DNA from: Thioalkalivibrio nitratireducens
Lineage (GTDB): Bacteria; Pseudomonadota; Gammaproteobacteria; Ectothiorhodospirales; Ectothiorhodospiraceae
DNA length: 30,618 nt
Direction: 5' to 3'
NCBI GenBank assembly: GCA_011390385.1
Contig: JAABSN010000019.1
Coordinates: 1 to 30,618, forward strand
Part shown: piece after piece, positions 16,985-24,907 of the stretch
How the letters are laid out: each line of letters opens with the position of its first letter
How positions within the stretch are numbered: the stretch's first letter is position 1
Position numbers and translations under genes: made by a program
The notes under the pieces: generated by a model
Databases searched by the model: none
What the model was told of the DNA's origin: nothing
The model's input: the letters and a program-made list of their open reading frames with translations, nothing else

Positions 16985-17010
16985 CACGGAAGGACACGGA
17001 AATCACGGAA
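16985..17010. repeat. Three phased CACGGAA direct repeats
   Basis: CACGGAA occurs at 16985, 16995 and 17004, spaced 10 and 9 bases, roughly one helical turn. It lies upstream of the dyad of the NosL/ABC operon. It may be a remnant of a dispersed intergenic repeat or a set of protein-binding half-sites. Confidence 0.55.
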
Positions 17011-17038
17011 GATGAAACGGGCCTAGTGGGCCATGCAA

Positions 17039-17193
17039 GTTAGCGTGAAAGAACCTGCGTAGGGTGCCGTGAGGCGAAGCCGAACCGCGCCGGAACCACG
17101 CCGGCCCTGCCCCCGGGATCCCGGGCCGCGAACGGTGCGATTCGCTGCGCTCATTGGCACCCTGCACTTGGCGCCATCGCAGTTAACGTGAAA
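17039..17193. repeat. Interspersed intergenic repeat, copy 2
   Basis: The core 17058-17165 shares its first 30 bases and nearly all of its last 35 with copy 1 (11039-11149), in the same orientation; the middle differs and contains the palindrome CCCGGGATCCCGGG (17112-17125). GTTAGCGTGAAAG precedes it at 17039 and GTTAACGTGAAAG follows at 17182, a near-perfect direct repeat. It lies between the tamB 3' end and the NosL operon control region. Confidence 0.83.
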
Positions 17194-17203
17194 GTCAGGG
17201 GCG

Positions 17204-20200
17204 TCAGCGCTCGATGCGATAGATCAGGTCGATACCCTGTCCTTCGGCGCCCGAGCTGGTTTCCACACTCAGTGAGCGCGTCAGCTCGTAACGGAGCAGT
17301 ACCTTGTAACTGTCGTCGAACAGGCCGACGCTGTAGCGCAGCAGCAGCCGTGGAGAGAGATACTTGCCGATCGTCAGTGCACTCCGGTCGAGGCCTGAAT
17401 CCGCGTCGAGTCCTACGTCCAGCCCGAGCTCGTTGCCCAACCGCTGCGTGATCAATCCCGCCTGTTCCAGGCCCCATGCGGCAGCTGCGCCGGCAATCAG
17501 ATTACCCTCTGATTCCGACGCGCCGGATAATGGCCGCCCGGTCAGAAGAAACGCCATCGCTTCGGTATCGTCCATCGCAGGGTCGGAATAGACTCGAGAA
17601 CGCAGTGCATCAGGAGTACCCCCAATCTCGACCCCGACGACGACGTCGTATCGACTGACCCGCCGCACTGCCCGAAGGTCCAGTGCCGGGCTCTCGGGCG
17701 GTCCCTGGAACGTGATCCGCCCCCGATCCAGTTGCAGATCCTGACCATAGGCCTTGTAGCGCCCATCGGGAATCTCGATGTCGCCAAAGAGCTGTAATGG
17801 TCGTCCGGGCTGATCGACCAGATCGAGATCACCGGAGAAACGTGCCACGAGGTCGAAACCATCGAACCGTACGTCGTCTCCGAGGACGACGCGCACGCGA
17901 ACATCCATCGGCATGGCCGGTTCCGTGTCGACCTCTTCACCCAGGACCACCTCGTCACGGGACACCGAAACGGAGCCTGGGGGCAGATCCGGAGGCCGGA
18001 TCAGGGCCGATGGCACCAGCATCTCCCCACGAACCGTGAGCAACTCGGGCAGGAGGGTCACCGTCAGGTCCGGGCTGATACGGGCCCGGATATCGTGCCG
18101 GTCCACGGCCAGAAAGCGTTCGCCGCGGACCCGAATCTCGGCCCGGGGCCCCTGTTCCGTGAACCCGACCTGCCCCTCGATCCGAAGCGCTTCGCCTCCG
18201 GAGCGGAGTTCTCCGGCCAGGTGCATTTCCTCAGTCGACACCACCGTCGCCTCGAGCAAGGGCACCCCGAGCTGGATTCCCGGCTCGGGGAGGGATACGC
18301 CGGCTTCTTCGAGCCGGATGCCGCCTTCGATCAGGGGGGCGTCGAGTAGCCCGCCGAGTAGCAGATCGGCCCGCAGACGCCCACGCACATCCTGGATTTC
18401 CGGTGAAAATGCACCCAACCATCCCAAACTCTCGAGGCCGGCCTGGATTCTGCCGTCAATCCGGTAACTGGCACCTTCCGGTTCCATACGCAACGTGGCC
18501 TCGGCTTCACCATCGTCCAGGAACGACACACCGAGCTCGGTGTCGACGGTTCGATCGTCGACGCGTGCCATCAGCCGCAAGTCACTGTAGGGGAAAGTCT
18601 GTTGGCTGCCATCGCCGAGCTCCAACCGGATCGCACCCGAAGCGGGTGCTACGTTCAATTCGGCCTGCAAGTGTTGGGCCGCGTCCAGCGACATCTGGAA
18701 GGCGGCGCTCAGCGTACCTTCAATGAGCGTACCCGGGGGTAGCACTGGCTCCAGCCATGCGAGGTCCAGATTTTCCAGGGACGCCTGCGCCTGACTCCCT
18801 GATCCCTGATTCCAGTCGCCTTCCACGCAGAGGCGGGACTGCTCCCGAACCAGGCAGAGATCGTTGAGCACGGACTGATCGGGACCGGCACTGATCGATA
18901 CGGGTTGCTGCAAGGACCAGTCGCCAGCCAACGGCTGTTCGAGAGCCAGGCTTTCCAGTCGTCCAGTCCAGCGCATCTGTTCGAGTTGGTAACCTCCTGT
19001 CGCTGACAGGTTCAGACGGCCGAAATCGGCAGCATCGACGGCGAGCGTCAGCCGGTGATCCGAAGCCCGCCCCTCGGCGCCGACCTGGATCTCGTCGATT
19101 CGCTCCAGGCCGGCCCGAATGCCCGACAGCTTCAGCGTCAGTTCTGCTGGCGCTTCCGGATCGATGCCTGCATTCAGCTCGAGACTCAGGGTGTCCAGAG
19201 CGAGGTCCTGGTAACGCAGTCCCGATCCGTTCCCCTTGGCCGTGATCCTGGGGCTATCCATCGTGCCGCCGATGTTGGCTTCCAATCCGATCCGCCCGGC
19301 AAGGGCGGGGAGGACACGGTCGAGCTCCGGTGCGTCCAGGGACAGGTCGAGAGCCAGGATCTCATCGATGCTGCCACGGGCGTGCAGATGGTTTGCCCCG
19401 ATGCTCAGGTCGAGGCGGTTGATCTCGACCCGGTTTCCGTCGATGACGATGGCCCCGGTGCCATCGAGCGGCTGGCCCCGCAGTTCCCCCCGCAACTCGC
19501 TCAGCTCCACTTCGGCGTTCAGCATGCCGTCTGCCGGCACTGCACCGCGGGTTTCCAGTGCCAGCGTCAGACTGCCCGCGAGGTCCGGCAGGAATGCTCC
19601 CGGATCGACATCCCTGCCGGAAACGCCAAGATCCCATTCGATCCCTCCACCGTAGATCACACCGCCCGTTGCCGAGAGATGTCCGTCAGCCGGCAGGAAG
19701 ATATCGAAGTTACCGATATTGGCTTGTGACTCGGTGAGCGCCAATGCGGCGCGTGCGGAAACGGGTTGTCCATCGATCCGGGTCGCGAGGTCGGACAGAT
19801 CGACCGTTGCCGCGAACGTTCCGGACTCCAGGTTCAGGCGCCCGCTGGTACCAAGCCGTAGCCGATCGAGCGCGAGCTGTCTCCCGGGTACCAGGAAACC
19901 GAGGTCCATGGTGTCGGCCGCGAGCGTCAGCCGGAACGGAATGTCGGTGGTCAGATCCGCCTCACCTTCGATCCGCAACACCCCCTGAGGCCCAAGGCGC
20001 ACCAGCAAATCCTCGATACGTGCCGCGCCGTTGCGGACATGCCCCCGGCCGGAGCCTCGAAGTTCCTGATTTTCGACGCGCGCTTTCAGTTCCCGAATCT
20101 CGACATCGGCAGTCAGTTCCCGGAGTACTTCCTCCAGATTTCCGCTGATCGGGTACGGAAGGGATCCGGCGCTGGCGACCTGGAGGGCGTCGACCGCGGC

Positions 20201-21319
20201 GTCAAGATCGAGTCCCAGCGCCAGAGTGGAAAGATCGCGGACTCCAGCCCGCAGATCCCAGCTCGCGGCCTCGCCGAGGCTTGCCCGCCCCTGGAGGTTC
20301 AAGTTGCCGGCCTTGCTGGTCAGGTCGAGTTTCTCGATTTCGACCTCTTTCGTCGAGCCTCTGAGACCCGCAATCAACCTGGCCTCCGGCCACCCTGTGC
20401 CCTCCGCGCTCGCCTCGACCCGGGCCAGCCAGGCGTCCAATGTGCCGCGGACTTCAAGGCTGCCGGGGCCGATGGCGACGACATGGTTCGGGGCAAGCTG
20501 GTAGTCGAACGCTTTCCATCGGTTGTTCAGGTGGGCATGCGGGGTTCCGAACAGATCCTCGATCGTTATCTGTGTGTCGAGTTCAGCCACTGCCCGTAGG
20601 GCGTGTCGAAGCCGAAGCTGCTCCTGCAACAGGCCTTCGATGGTGATTTCGCCCTCGGCATGAGTCGTTCCCAGTCCTCGCGCCAGTTCGTCGGGCAACG
20701 CGAAGCGCCATTGCCCGTCGACCATGAGCGGGTAGCGACCATGCGGCTCCAGTTCGAGATTCAGTTTGGCCTCCATATCGGGTATTGCCAGTTGCAGGTC
20801 GCCGACACGGACCACTTCCGGACCTGCCTCGAGACGGAACGAGAGCCCATCCACCTGGAAAATCGTTTCGCCCGCTTGCCGGAGACGAAAATCCGTCAGG
20901 CGGAATTGGTCGAGTATCACCGTCAGCGGCAATTCGATCTTGTCGGGAAGTTCGGGGCGTGGGCCCTGCTCCACGGGCTTCGGGTCCGGTTCGGGCAGAT
21001 CCACCGTGACGCCGGAAGCGCTCAGATCGCGGATCCGCAGCGTGAGTTTGAGCAGCGCCAACCCATCCAGCTGGAGCCGGACCTTGTCGAGCGCCACGCG
21101 CGTATCGTCCGTGTGCACCTGGATCCCGGTCAGCGAGAGTCCGTGGAACAGGGTTCCGTCTACCGTGTCGACCTGTAACTCGATCGGGGCGTGCTTCTCG
21201 GCCTGGGCAAACAGCCAACGGGTACCCGCTTCCGTCACGATCAGCGTGACGGCGCCAGCCAGAAGCAGAAGGAGCAGGATGAGGGACCACCCGAGGGTAC
21301 CCGCCAGGATCCGCAACAT
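17204..21319 (-). CDS. tamB: TamB, translocation and assembly module inner-membrane subunit
   Basis: 1371-residue AsmA-like protein anchored by one N-terminal segment (about 5-30, LILLLLLLAGAVTLIVTEAG). The rest is a long, repetitive beta-rich groove spanning the periplasm, ending in the conserved DUF490/TamB domain (roughly the last 350 residues), with MPMDVRVRVVLGDDVRFDGF, GDIEIPDGRYKAYGQDLQLD and DTEAMAFLLTGRPLSG. TamB works with TamA in outer-membrane protein insertion and, with other AsmA-like proteins, in lipid transport. Length is in the normal range. Two starts are possible: TTG at 21328, overlapping the tamA stop as TTGA, or ATG at 21319, used here. Either implies tight coupling with tamA. 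Confidence 0.95.
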   Translation of the reverse strand: MLRILAGTLGWSLILLLLLLAGAVTLIVTEAGTRWLFAQAEKHAPIELQVDTVDGTLFHGLSLTGIQVHTDDTRVALDKVRLQLDGLALLKLTLRIRDLSASGVTVDLPEPDPKPVEQGPRPELPDKIELPLTVILDQFRLTDFRLRQAGETIFQVDGLSFRLEAGPEVVRVGDLQLAIPDMEAKLNLELEPHGRYPLMVDGQWRFALPDELARGLGTTHAEGEITIEGLLQEQLRLRHALRAVAELDTQITIEDLFGTPHAHLNNRWKAFDYQLAPNHVVAIGPGSLEVRGTLDAWLARVEASAEGTGWPEARLIAGLRGSTKEVEIEKLDLTSKAGNLNLQGRASLGEAASWDLRAGVRDLSTLALGLDLDAAVDALQVASAGSLPYPISGNLEEVLRELTADVEIRELKARVENQELRGSGRGHVRNGAARIEDLLVRLGPQGVLRIEGEADLTTDIPFRLTLAADTMDLGFLVPGRQLALDRLRLGTSGRLNLESGTFAATVDLSDLATRIDGQPVSARAALALTESQANIGNFDIFLPADGHLSATGGVIYGGGIEWDLGVSGRDVDPGAFLPDLAGSLTLALETRGAVPADGMLNAEVELSELRGELRGQPLDGTGAIVIDGNRVEINRLDLSIGANHLHARGSIDEILALDLSLDAPELDRVLPALAGRIGLEANIGGTMDSPRITAKGNGSGLRYQDLALDTLSLELNAGIDPEAPAELTLKLSGIRAGLERIDEIQVGAEGRASDHRLTLAVDAADFGRLNLSATGGYQLEQMRWTGRLESLALEQPLAGDWSLQQPVSISAGPDQSVLNDLCLVREQSRLCVEGDWNQGSGSQAQASLENLDLAWLEPVLPPGTLIEGTLSAAFQMSLDAAQHLQAELNVAPASGAIRLELGDGSQQTFPYSDLRLMARVDDRTVDTELGVSFLDDGEAEATLRMEPEGASYRIDGRIQAGLESLGWLGAFSPEIQDVRGRLRADLLLGGLLDAPLIEGGIRLEEAGVSLPEPGIQLGVPLLEATVVSTEEMHLAGELRSGGEALRIEGQVGFTEQGPRAEIRVRGERFLAVDRHDIRARISPDLTVTLLPELLTVRGEMLVPSALIRPPDLPPGSVSVSRDEVVLGEEVDTEPAMPMDVRVRVVLGDDVRFDGFDLVARFSGDLDLVDQPGRPLQLFGDIEIPDGRYKAYGQDLQLDRGRITFQGPPESPALDLRAVRRVSRYDVVVGVEIGGTPDALRSRVYSDPAMDDTEAMAFLLTGRPLSGASESEGNLIAGAAAAWGLEQAGLITQRLGNELGLDVGLDADSGLDRSALTIGKYLSPRLLLRYSVGLFDDSYKVLLRYELTRSLSVETSSGAEGQGIDLIYRIER

Positions 21320-21324
21320 GCGTT

Positions 21325-23100
21325 TCAAAGGTCCGGTCCCATCGTGAAGTGGATGCGAAAACTGTCCTTGGACTCGGGTGCGTGGGCAAGGTCGACCCGG
21401 ATCGGGCCAACCGGGGACTGCCAGCGGATACCAGCTCCGATCGCTGCCTTCAGGTCGTAGTCACCAAAATCGTTGAAGGCATCGCCGGCGTCGAGAAAAA
21501 CCGCGACGCCCCACGGACCCTGCCCGATCGGAACGTCGTATTCGGCACTGCCCACGAGGACATGTCGCCCGCCAATCGCGTTGCCATCGCTGTCGCTTGG
21601 ACCCAGTTGCTGGAAACCGAAGCCGCGTACGCTGGTGTCGCCTCCGGCAAAGAACCGCAGCGAACTCGGCAGATCGCCGACCTTCGTACCGCCGGTAAGC
21701 CCGGCCTCGCTACGGAGAATCAGGCGTCCCGGACCCAGCCCCTTGATGAATTTGGCATTGGCTCGAGTCTGCAGGAAGGTAACGCTCGACCCCAGGTTTT
21801 CCGAGGCAGCCTGGACCAGCCACTCCAGCCGGTAGCCGTTGCGCGGGAAAAGGGGGTCGTCGGATTCGGTTCGGCTGATGCGGTAGGACGGGATCAGCAG
21901 ACTCGTGGTATCGGTGACGTCGCCAACCGTGAACCGCTCGCGTTCGTAGCGGATCCCCTGCGCGGTCTGCCATCCGGAAGGATGCTGTTGCACACGGCTC
22001 GCGCCGACCTGGAAGCGCTCGGACTCGCTGGTGCCGGTATCCTCGGTGCGGTACGAGGCAAGCAGGCTGAGGTTGTCGCTCAGTGGATCGGCAAGGGGAA
22101 TATCGTAGCTGAAATTGACCTCGGAGCGCTTTTGCGAGGCTTCGAGTGCGGCGTTGTAGCGGTGACCTCGCCGGTTCGCATAGCGGCGGTCCATGACCAA
22201 GCCGAAGCGCGGACCGAGGTCGGTGGAGAATCCGAGGCGCGCCTCATACGCGGTGCGTTTGCGCGGCTCGACCTCTGCCAGGATCGGCACCTCGCCATCC
22301 ACTGCGTCATCCAGACGCGGGCGCACGCGGACGGTCTCAAAGTAGCCGCTGTCGTTGAGATTGCGTTGCAGCTGGATCAGCTGACCGGAACTGTATGGAG
22401 CCCCGCGCTCGAAAGGCATGAGCCGGGCGACGAAGTCCTCGCGCAGGATGTCCTGTTCCAGCGTCACCACACCCAGGCGATAGCGGCGGCCGCTATCCAT
22501 ATGCAGGCTGATCCGTGCTTCGTTTTCCTCCGGGTCGACCAGCAGCCGGCTTTCGGACAGCTCTGCGTCGAAATAGCCACGGTCTCCGGCGATGCGAACC
22601 AGACGGGTGCGCAGGCCGTCATAGGCGTCGTGGCGCAGTGCGTCGCCGAGTTCGATGCCGGGATCCGACGTCAGTGAAATGAACGACGGATCGTCCTCAC
22701 CCTCTCCTGAGACCCGAACGTCGATCCCGGCGATACGGGTGACTGGACCTGCGTCGAAGGTAACGAGAAGATTCCAGCAGGTCTCGCTCCGGGCGATCTC
22801 GACGGTGATCTCGGGCTGGTAATGACCCAGTGCGCGGAGGGCCTGCCGCACACGTTCCCTGGCGCCGTTCAGGATGTTGCGTTCCCGGAATGAAGGGAGT
22901 TCGCAGTCATACCGGGTCATCGGCACGAAGGCACGGATGTTCTGGCGCTGCTCGAATGTTCCACCGTTGATCTCGATCTGGGGTGTCCCTTCGGCAGCGG
23001 CCCATGCCGGAAGGAGGCCCAGTAGCAGCACCGCCAGCGGTGGTAGGACTCGCCTTGCAGTCGTCTGTGAAATGCGGCGAACGTGGGCTGGATGCGCCAT
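21325..23100 (-). CDS. tamA: TamA, Omp85-family outer-membrane assembly protein
   Basis: 590-residue Omp85 protein. A signal peptide (about 1-35, ending AWAAAEG) is followed by POTRA domains (about 36-260) and a 16-strand barrel with surface-antigen features, including FFAGGDTSVRGFGFQQLG around residue 490, the VRGF/Y motif that locks the barrel lid, and the terminal strand FRIHFTMGPDL. It partners with TamB encoded directly downstream. The ATG at 23100 was chosen because it begins a normal signal peptide; an in-frame ATG at 23160 would add 20 residues. A TATAAT box about 160 bases upstream suggests the pair has its own promoter. Confidence 0.95.
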   Translation of the reverse strand: MAHPAHVRRISQTTARRVLPPLAVLLLGLLPAWAAAEGTPQIEINGGTFEQRQNIRAFVPMTRYDCELPSFRERNILNGARERVRQALRALGHYQPEITVEIARSETCWNLLVTFDAGPVTRIAGIDVRVSGEGEDDPSFISLTSDPGIELGDALRHDAYDGLRTRLVRIAGDRGYFDAELSESRLLVDPEENEARISLHMDSGRRYRLGVVTLEQDILREDFVARLMPFERGAPYSSGQLIQLQRNLNDSGYFETVRVRPRLDDAVDGEVPILAEVEPRKRTAYEARLGFSTDLGPRFGLVMDRRYANRRGHRYNAALEASQKRSEVNFSYDIPLADPLSDNLSLLASYRTEDTGTSESERFQVGASRVQQHPSGWQTAQGIRYERERFTVGDVTDTTSLLIPSYRISRTESDDPLFPRNGYRLEWLVQAASENLGSSVTFLQTRANAKFIKGLGPGRLILRSEAGLTGGTKVGDLPSSLRFFAGGDTSVRGFGFQQLGPSDSDGNAIGGRHVLVGSAEYDVPIGQGPWGVAVFLDAGDAFNDFGDYDLKAAIGAGIRWQSPVGPIRVDLAHAPESKDSFRIHFTMGPDL

Positions 23101-23259
23101 GCAGACCCTTGATGTGAGTGGGAAGACGGCTGTGCGGTTGGCGGCGGCTGGCTGTCCCATCGCGCATACCGCCAGGGTGATCGCGCTGTCAGCGCGGGAT
23201 CCTCATGGAGCGGATCAGTGGTGGCGATGGGTGTGATACCTTCCGGTGCCAGCGCTGCC

Positions 23260-23288
23260 ATTATATCCTGACTGGTGTTGGCCCCGAA
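23260..23288 (-). promoter_or_regulatory. Candidate promoter of tamA-tamB
   Basis: A perfect TATAAT (23265-23260, minus strand) lies about 160 bases before the tamA start. The hexamer 17 bases upstream, TTCGGG, is a poor -35, so an activator or a long leader may be involved. Motif evidence only. Confidence 0.45.
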
Positions 23289-23328
23289 GGTTCGGCCGAA
23301 GGCATTTGGTCCAGCACTCTCCCGTGGC

Positions 23329-23835
23329 TCAGTTTCCTGGACTCGTATTGGCAACCGGGCGGCCATTGACAAAAGCCCGGGCCGGGTCCACCCGCCAGCC
23401 GCCGTCGATCAGGGATTGTCGGCCCAGCAGCATGCCGAAGCGCATCGGGCCGCGATCGGCCAGCGTAATCTCGATCTCCTGATGCACGGTCCCGAGGATC
23501 ATCGGAGTCACGATCACGTAACGGCGCTCGCGCTGGCCGTTCGAGCTGCGTATCTGACGCAGGTCGCTGATCGTCGCGGTGCACGCGATCGAGGTTCTTT
23601 CGTCTCCATGCAGCGGGTACAGGCGAAAACGGATCCGCGATCTTCCGCCCTGGTTGAAGGGCTCGAGATCAAGTGCATGCAGCGCAGAGGTACGGGCCCC
23701 GGTGTCGATCTTGCACTGCAGACGGCGAATCCTGAGTTCGGGTAGCGCGAGCCACTCGCGCCAGCCGACCAGGCGCTGATGGTCTGAAAATGTGTCGGGC
23801 GGCAACGGTTCAGTGTCGGGCGCTGCCACTGTCAC
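23329..23835 (-). CDS. RimK-associated retropepsin-like zinc/aspartyl protease (RimB family)
   Basis: 168-residue protein of the family once called ATP-dependent zinc protease (Pfam Zn_protease), now seen as a retropepsin-like fold often linked to RimK glutamate ligases and called RimB. The key motif is CKIDTGARTSALHA (D44-T-G), resembling an aspartyl protease loop, followed by beta-rich segments ERRYVIVTPMILG and MRFGMLLGRQSLIDGGWRVD. No rimK is present in the window. There is no ATG; the likely start is GTG at 23835, with another GTG at 23829. Both lie inside the end of the upstream ABC ATPase gene, so translation is coupled to it. The 228 bases to tamA hold a separate promoter. Confidence 0.83.
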   Translation of the reverse strand: MTVAAPDTEPLPPDTFSDHQRLVGWREWLALPELRIRRLQCKIDTGARTSALHALDLEPFNQGGRSRIRFRLYPLHGDERTSIACTATISDLRQIRSSNGQRERRYVIVTPMILGTVHQEIEITLADRGPMRFGMLLGRQSLIDGGWRVDPARAFVNGRPVANTSPGN

Positions 23836-24907
23836 CCCTGGGGAAGACCACCAGATGCGAGAAGTTCAGGCGCAGCCGTACGTGATCCGAGACAATGAAA
23901 TTGTCGTGGCTCGGGGTGACGCAGACGATCTCCGTGCCATCCCGAAGCTTGAGCGTGTAAAGGAAATCGGCACCCCGAAAGGTCTTGGCGACCACCTCCG
24001 CGTCGATCTCGCCCCGGTCATTGTCGAGCTCGATGTCGTCCGGCCGCACCAGGACGTCGACCGAGGTGCCGGGAACGAATCGGCTGGACAGTGCACCACG
24101 GATCCTGCCCAACGCAGTCTCGACACAGTCGTTCTCGCATACGCGTCCGGAGATGATCGTCCCTTCGCCCACGAAGTCCGCGACGAAGCGGTCAGAGGGT
24201 TTGTGATAGAGATGGTACGCGGTATCCCATTGGCACAGGTGACCGTTATTCAGGACTGCAATGCAATCGGCGAAGGCGAAAGCCTCGTTCTGGTCGTGTG
24301 TGACCAGAATTCCGGTCGTACCCTCGGTCCGCAGGATTGCGCGAACCTCTCGGGCGAGATCGGTACGCAGCTCCACGTCCATGCTGGAGAACGGTTCGTC
24401 CAGCAGGAGTAATTGCGGCTTTGGCGCTAGTGCACGGGCCAGTGCGATACGCTGCTGCTGGCCGCCCGAGAGCGCGTGCGGATACGCACGCTCATAACCG
24501 GAAAGACCAATCAGGCGCAGCAATTCCTTGACGCGCCGATCCCGGTCGCCGCGGCTCCAGCGGCGGATCCCGAAGCCGATGTTGCCGCCAACGTCCAGAT
24601 GAGGAAACAGCGCGAAATCCTGGAAGACCATACCGACGTTGCGTTTCTCGGGTGCCAGTGTATAGCCGGGTCGGCTGACCACCTCGCCGTTCAGGCGGAT
24701 TTCGCCGCGCATCACCCCCTCGAAGCCCGCGATCGCCCTGAGCAGAGTGGTCTTGCCGCAGCCGGAAGGCCCGAGAAGACAGCCAATCTGGCCCCGCGGG
24801 AGCGCCAGCGAGATCGCGTGCACTACACGCTGGCCGGAATAGCCGACGTCAACGTCGTCCAGCACGACTTCTGCCGCGTAAGGGGGGTCCGCCCTGTTTG
24901 TTGTCAT
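23810..24907 (-). CDS. fbpC: Ferric iron ABC transporter ATPase (FbpC-like)
   Basis: 365-residue ATPase energising uptake of Fe3+ from the periplasm. Walker A is GPSGCGKT (46-53), the Q-loop is MVFQDFALFPH, the signature HALSGGQQQRIALARAL, Walker B LLLLDEPFSSMD, and the switch VTHDQNEA. The C-terminal third (about 240-365) is a TOBE regulatory domain, as in FbpC/CysA/PotA types. Its ATG overlaps the permease stop (ATGA). Substrate is inferred from the linked FbpA-like binding protein; spermidine or thiosulfate transporters have similar ATPases. Confidence 0.92.
   Translation of the reverse strand: MTTNRADPPYAAEVVLDDVDVGYSGQRVVHAISLALPRGQIGCLLGPSGCGKTTLLRAIAGFEGVMRGEIRLNGEVVSRPGYTLAPEKRNVGMVFQDFALFPHLDVGGNIGFGIRRWSRGDRDRRVKELLRLIGLSGYERAYPHALSGGQQQRIALARALAPKPQLLLLDEPFSSMDVELRTDLAREVRAILRTEGTTGILVTHDQNEAFAFADCIAVLNNGHLCQWDTAYHLYHKPSDRFVADFVGEGTIISGRVCENDCVETALGRIRGALSSRFVPGTSVDVLVRPDDIELDNDRGEIDAEVVAKTFRGADFLYTLKLRDGTEIVCVTPSHDNFIVSDHVRLRLNFSHLVVFPRGDSGSARH

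Larger units (their letters stand above)
16815..17203. other. Control region upstream of the NosL/ABC operon and 3' of tamB
   Basis: 389 bases with no gene. From right to left it holds repeat copy 2, the CACGGAA repeats, the 35-base dyad and the sigma-54 promoter. No intrinsic terminator with a T-run was seen for tamB; the repeat's hairpins are the only candidate. Confidence 0.7.
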
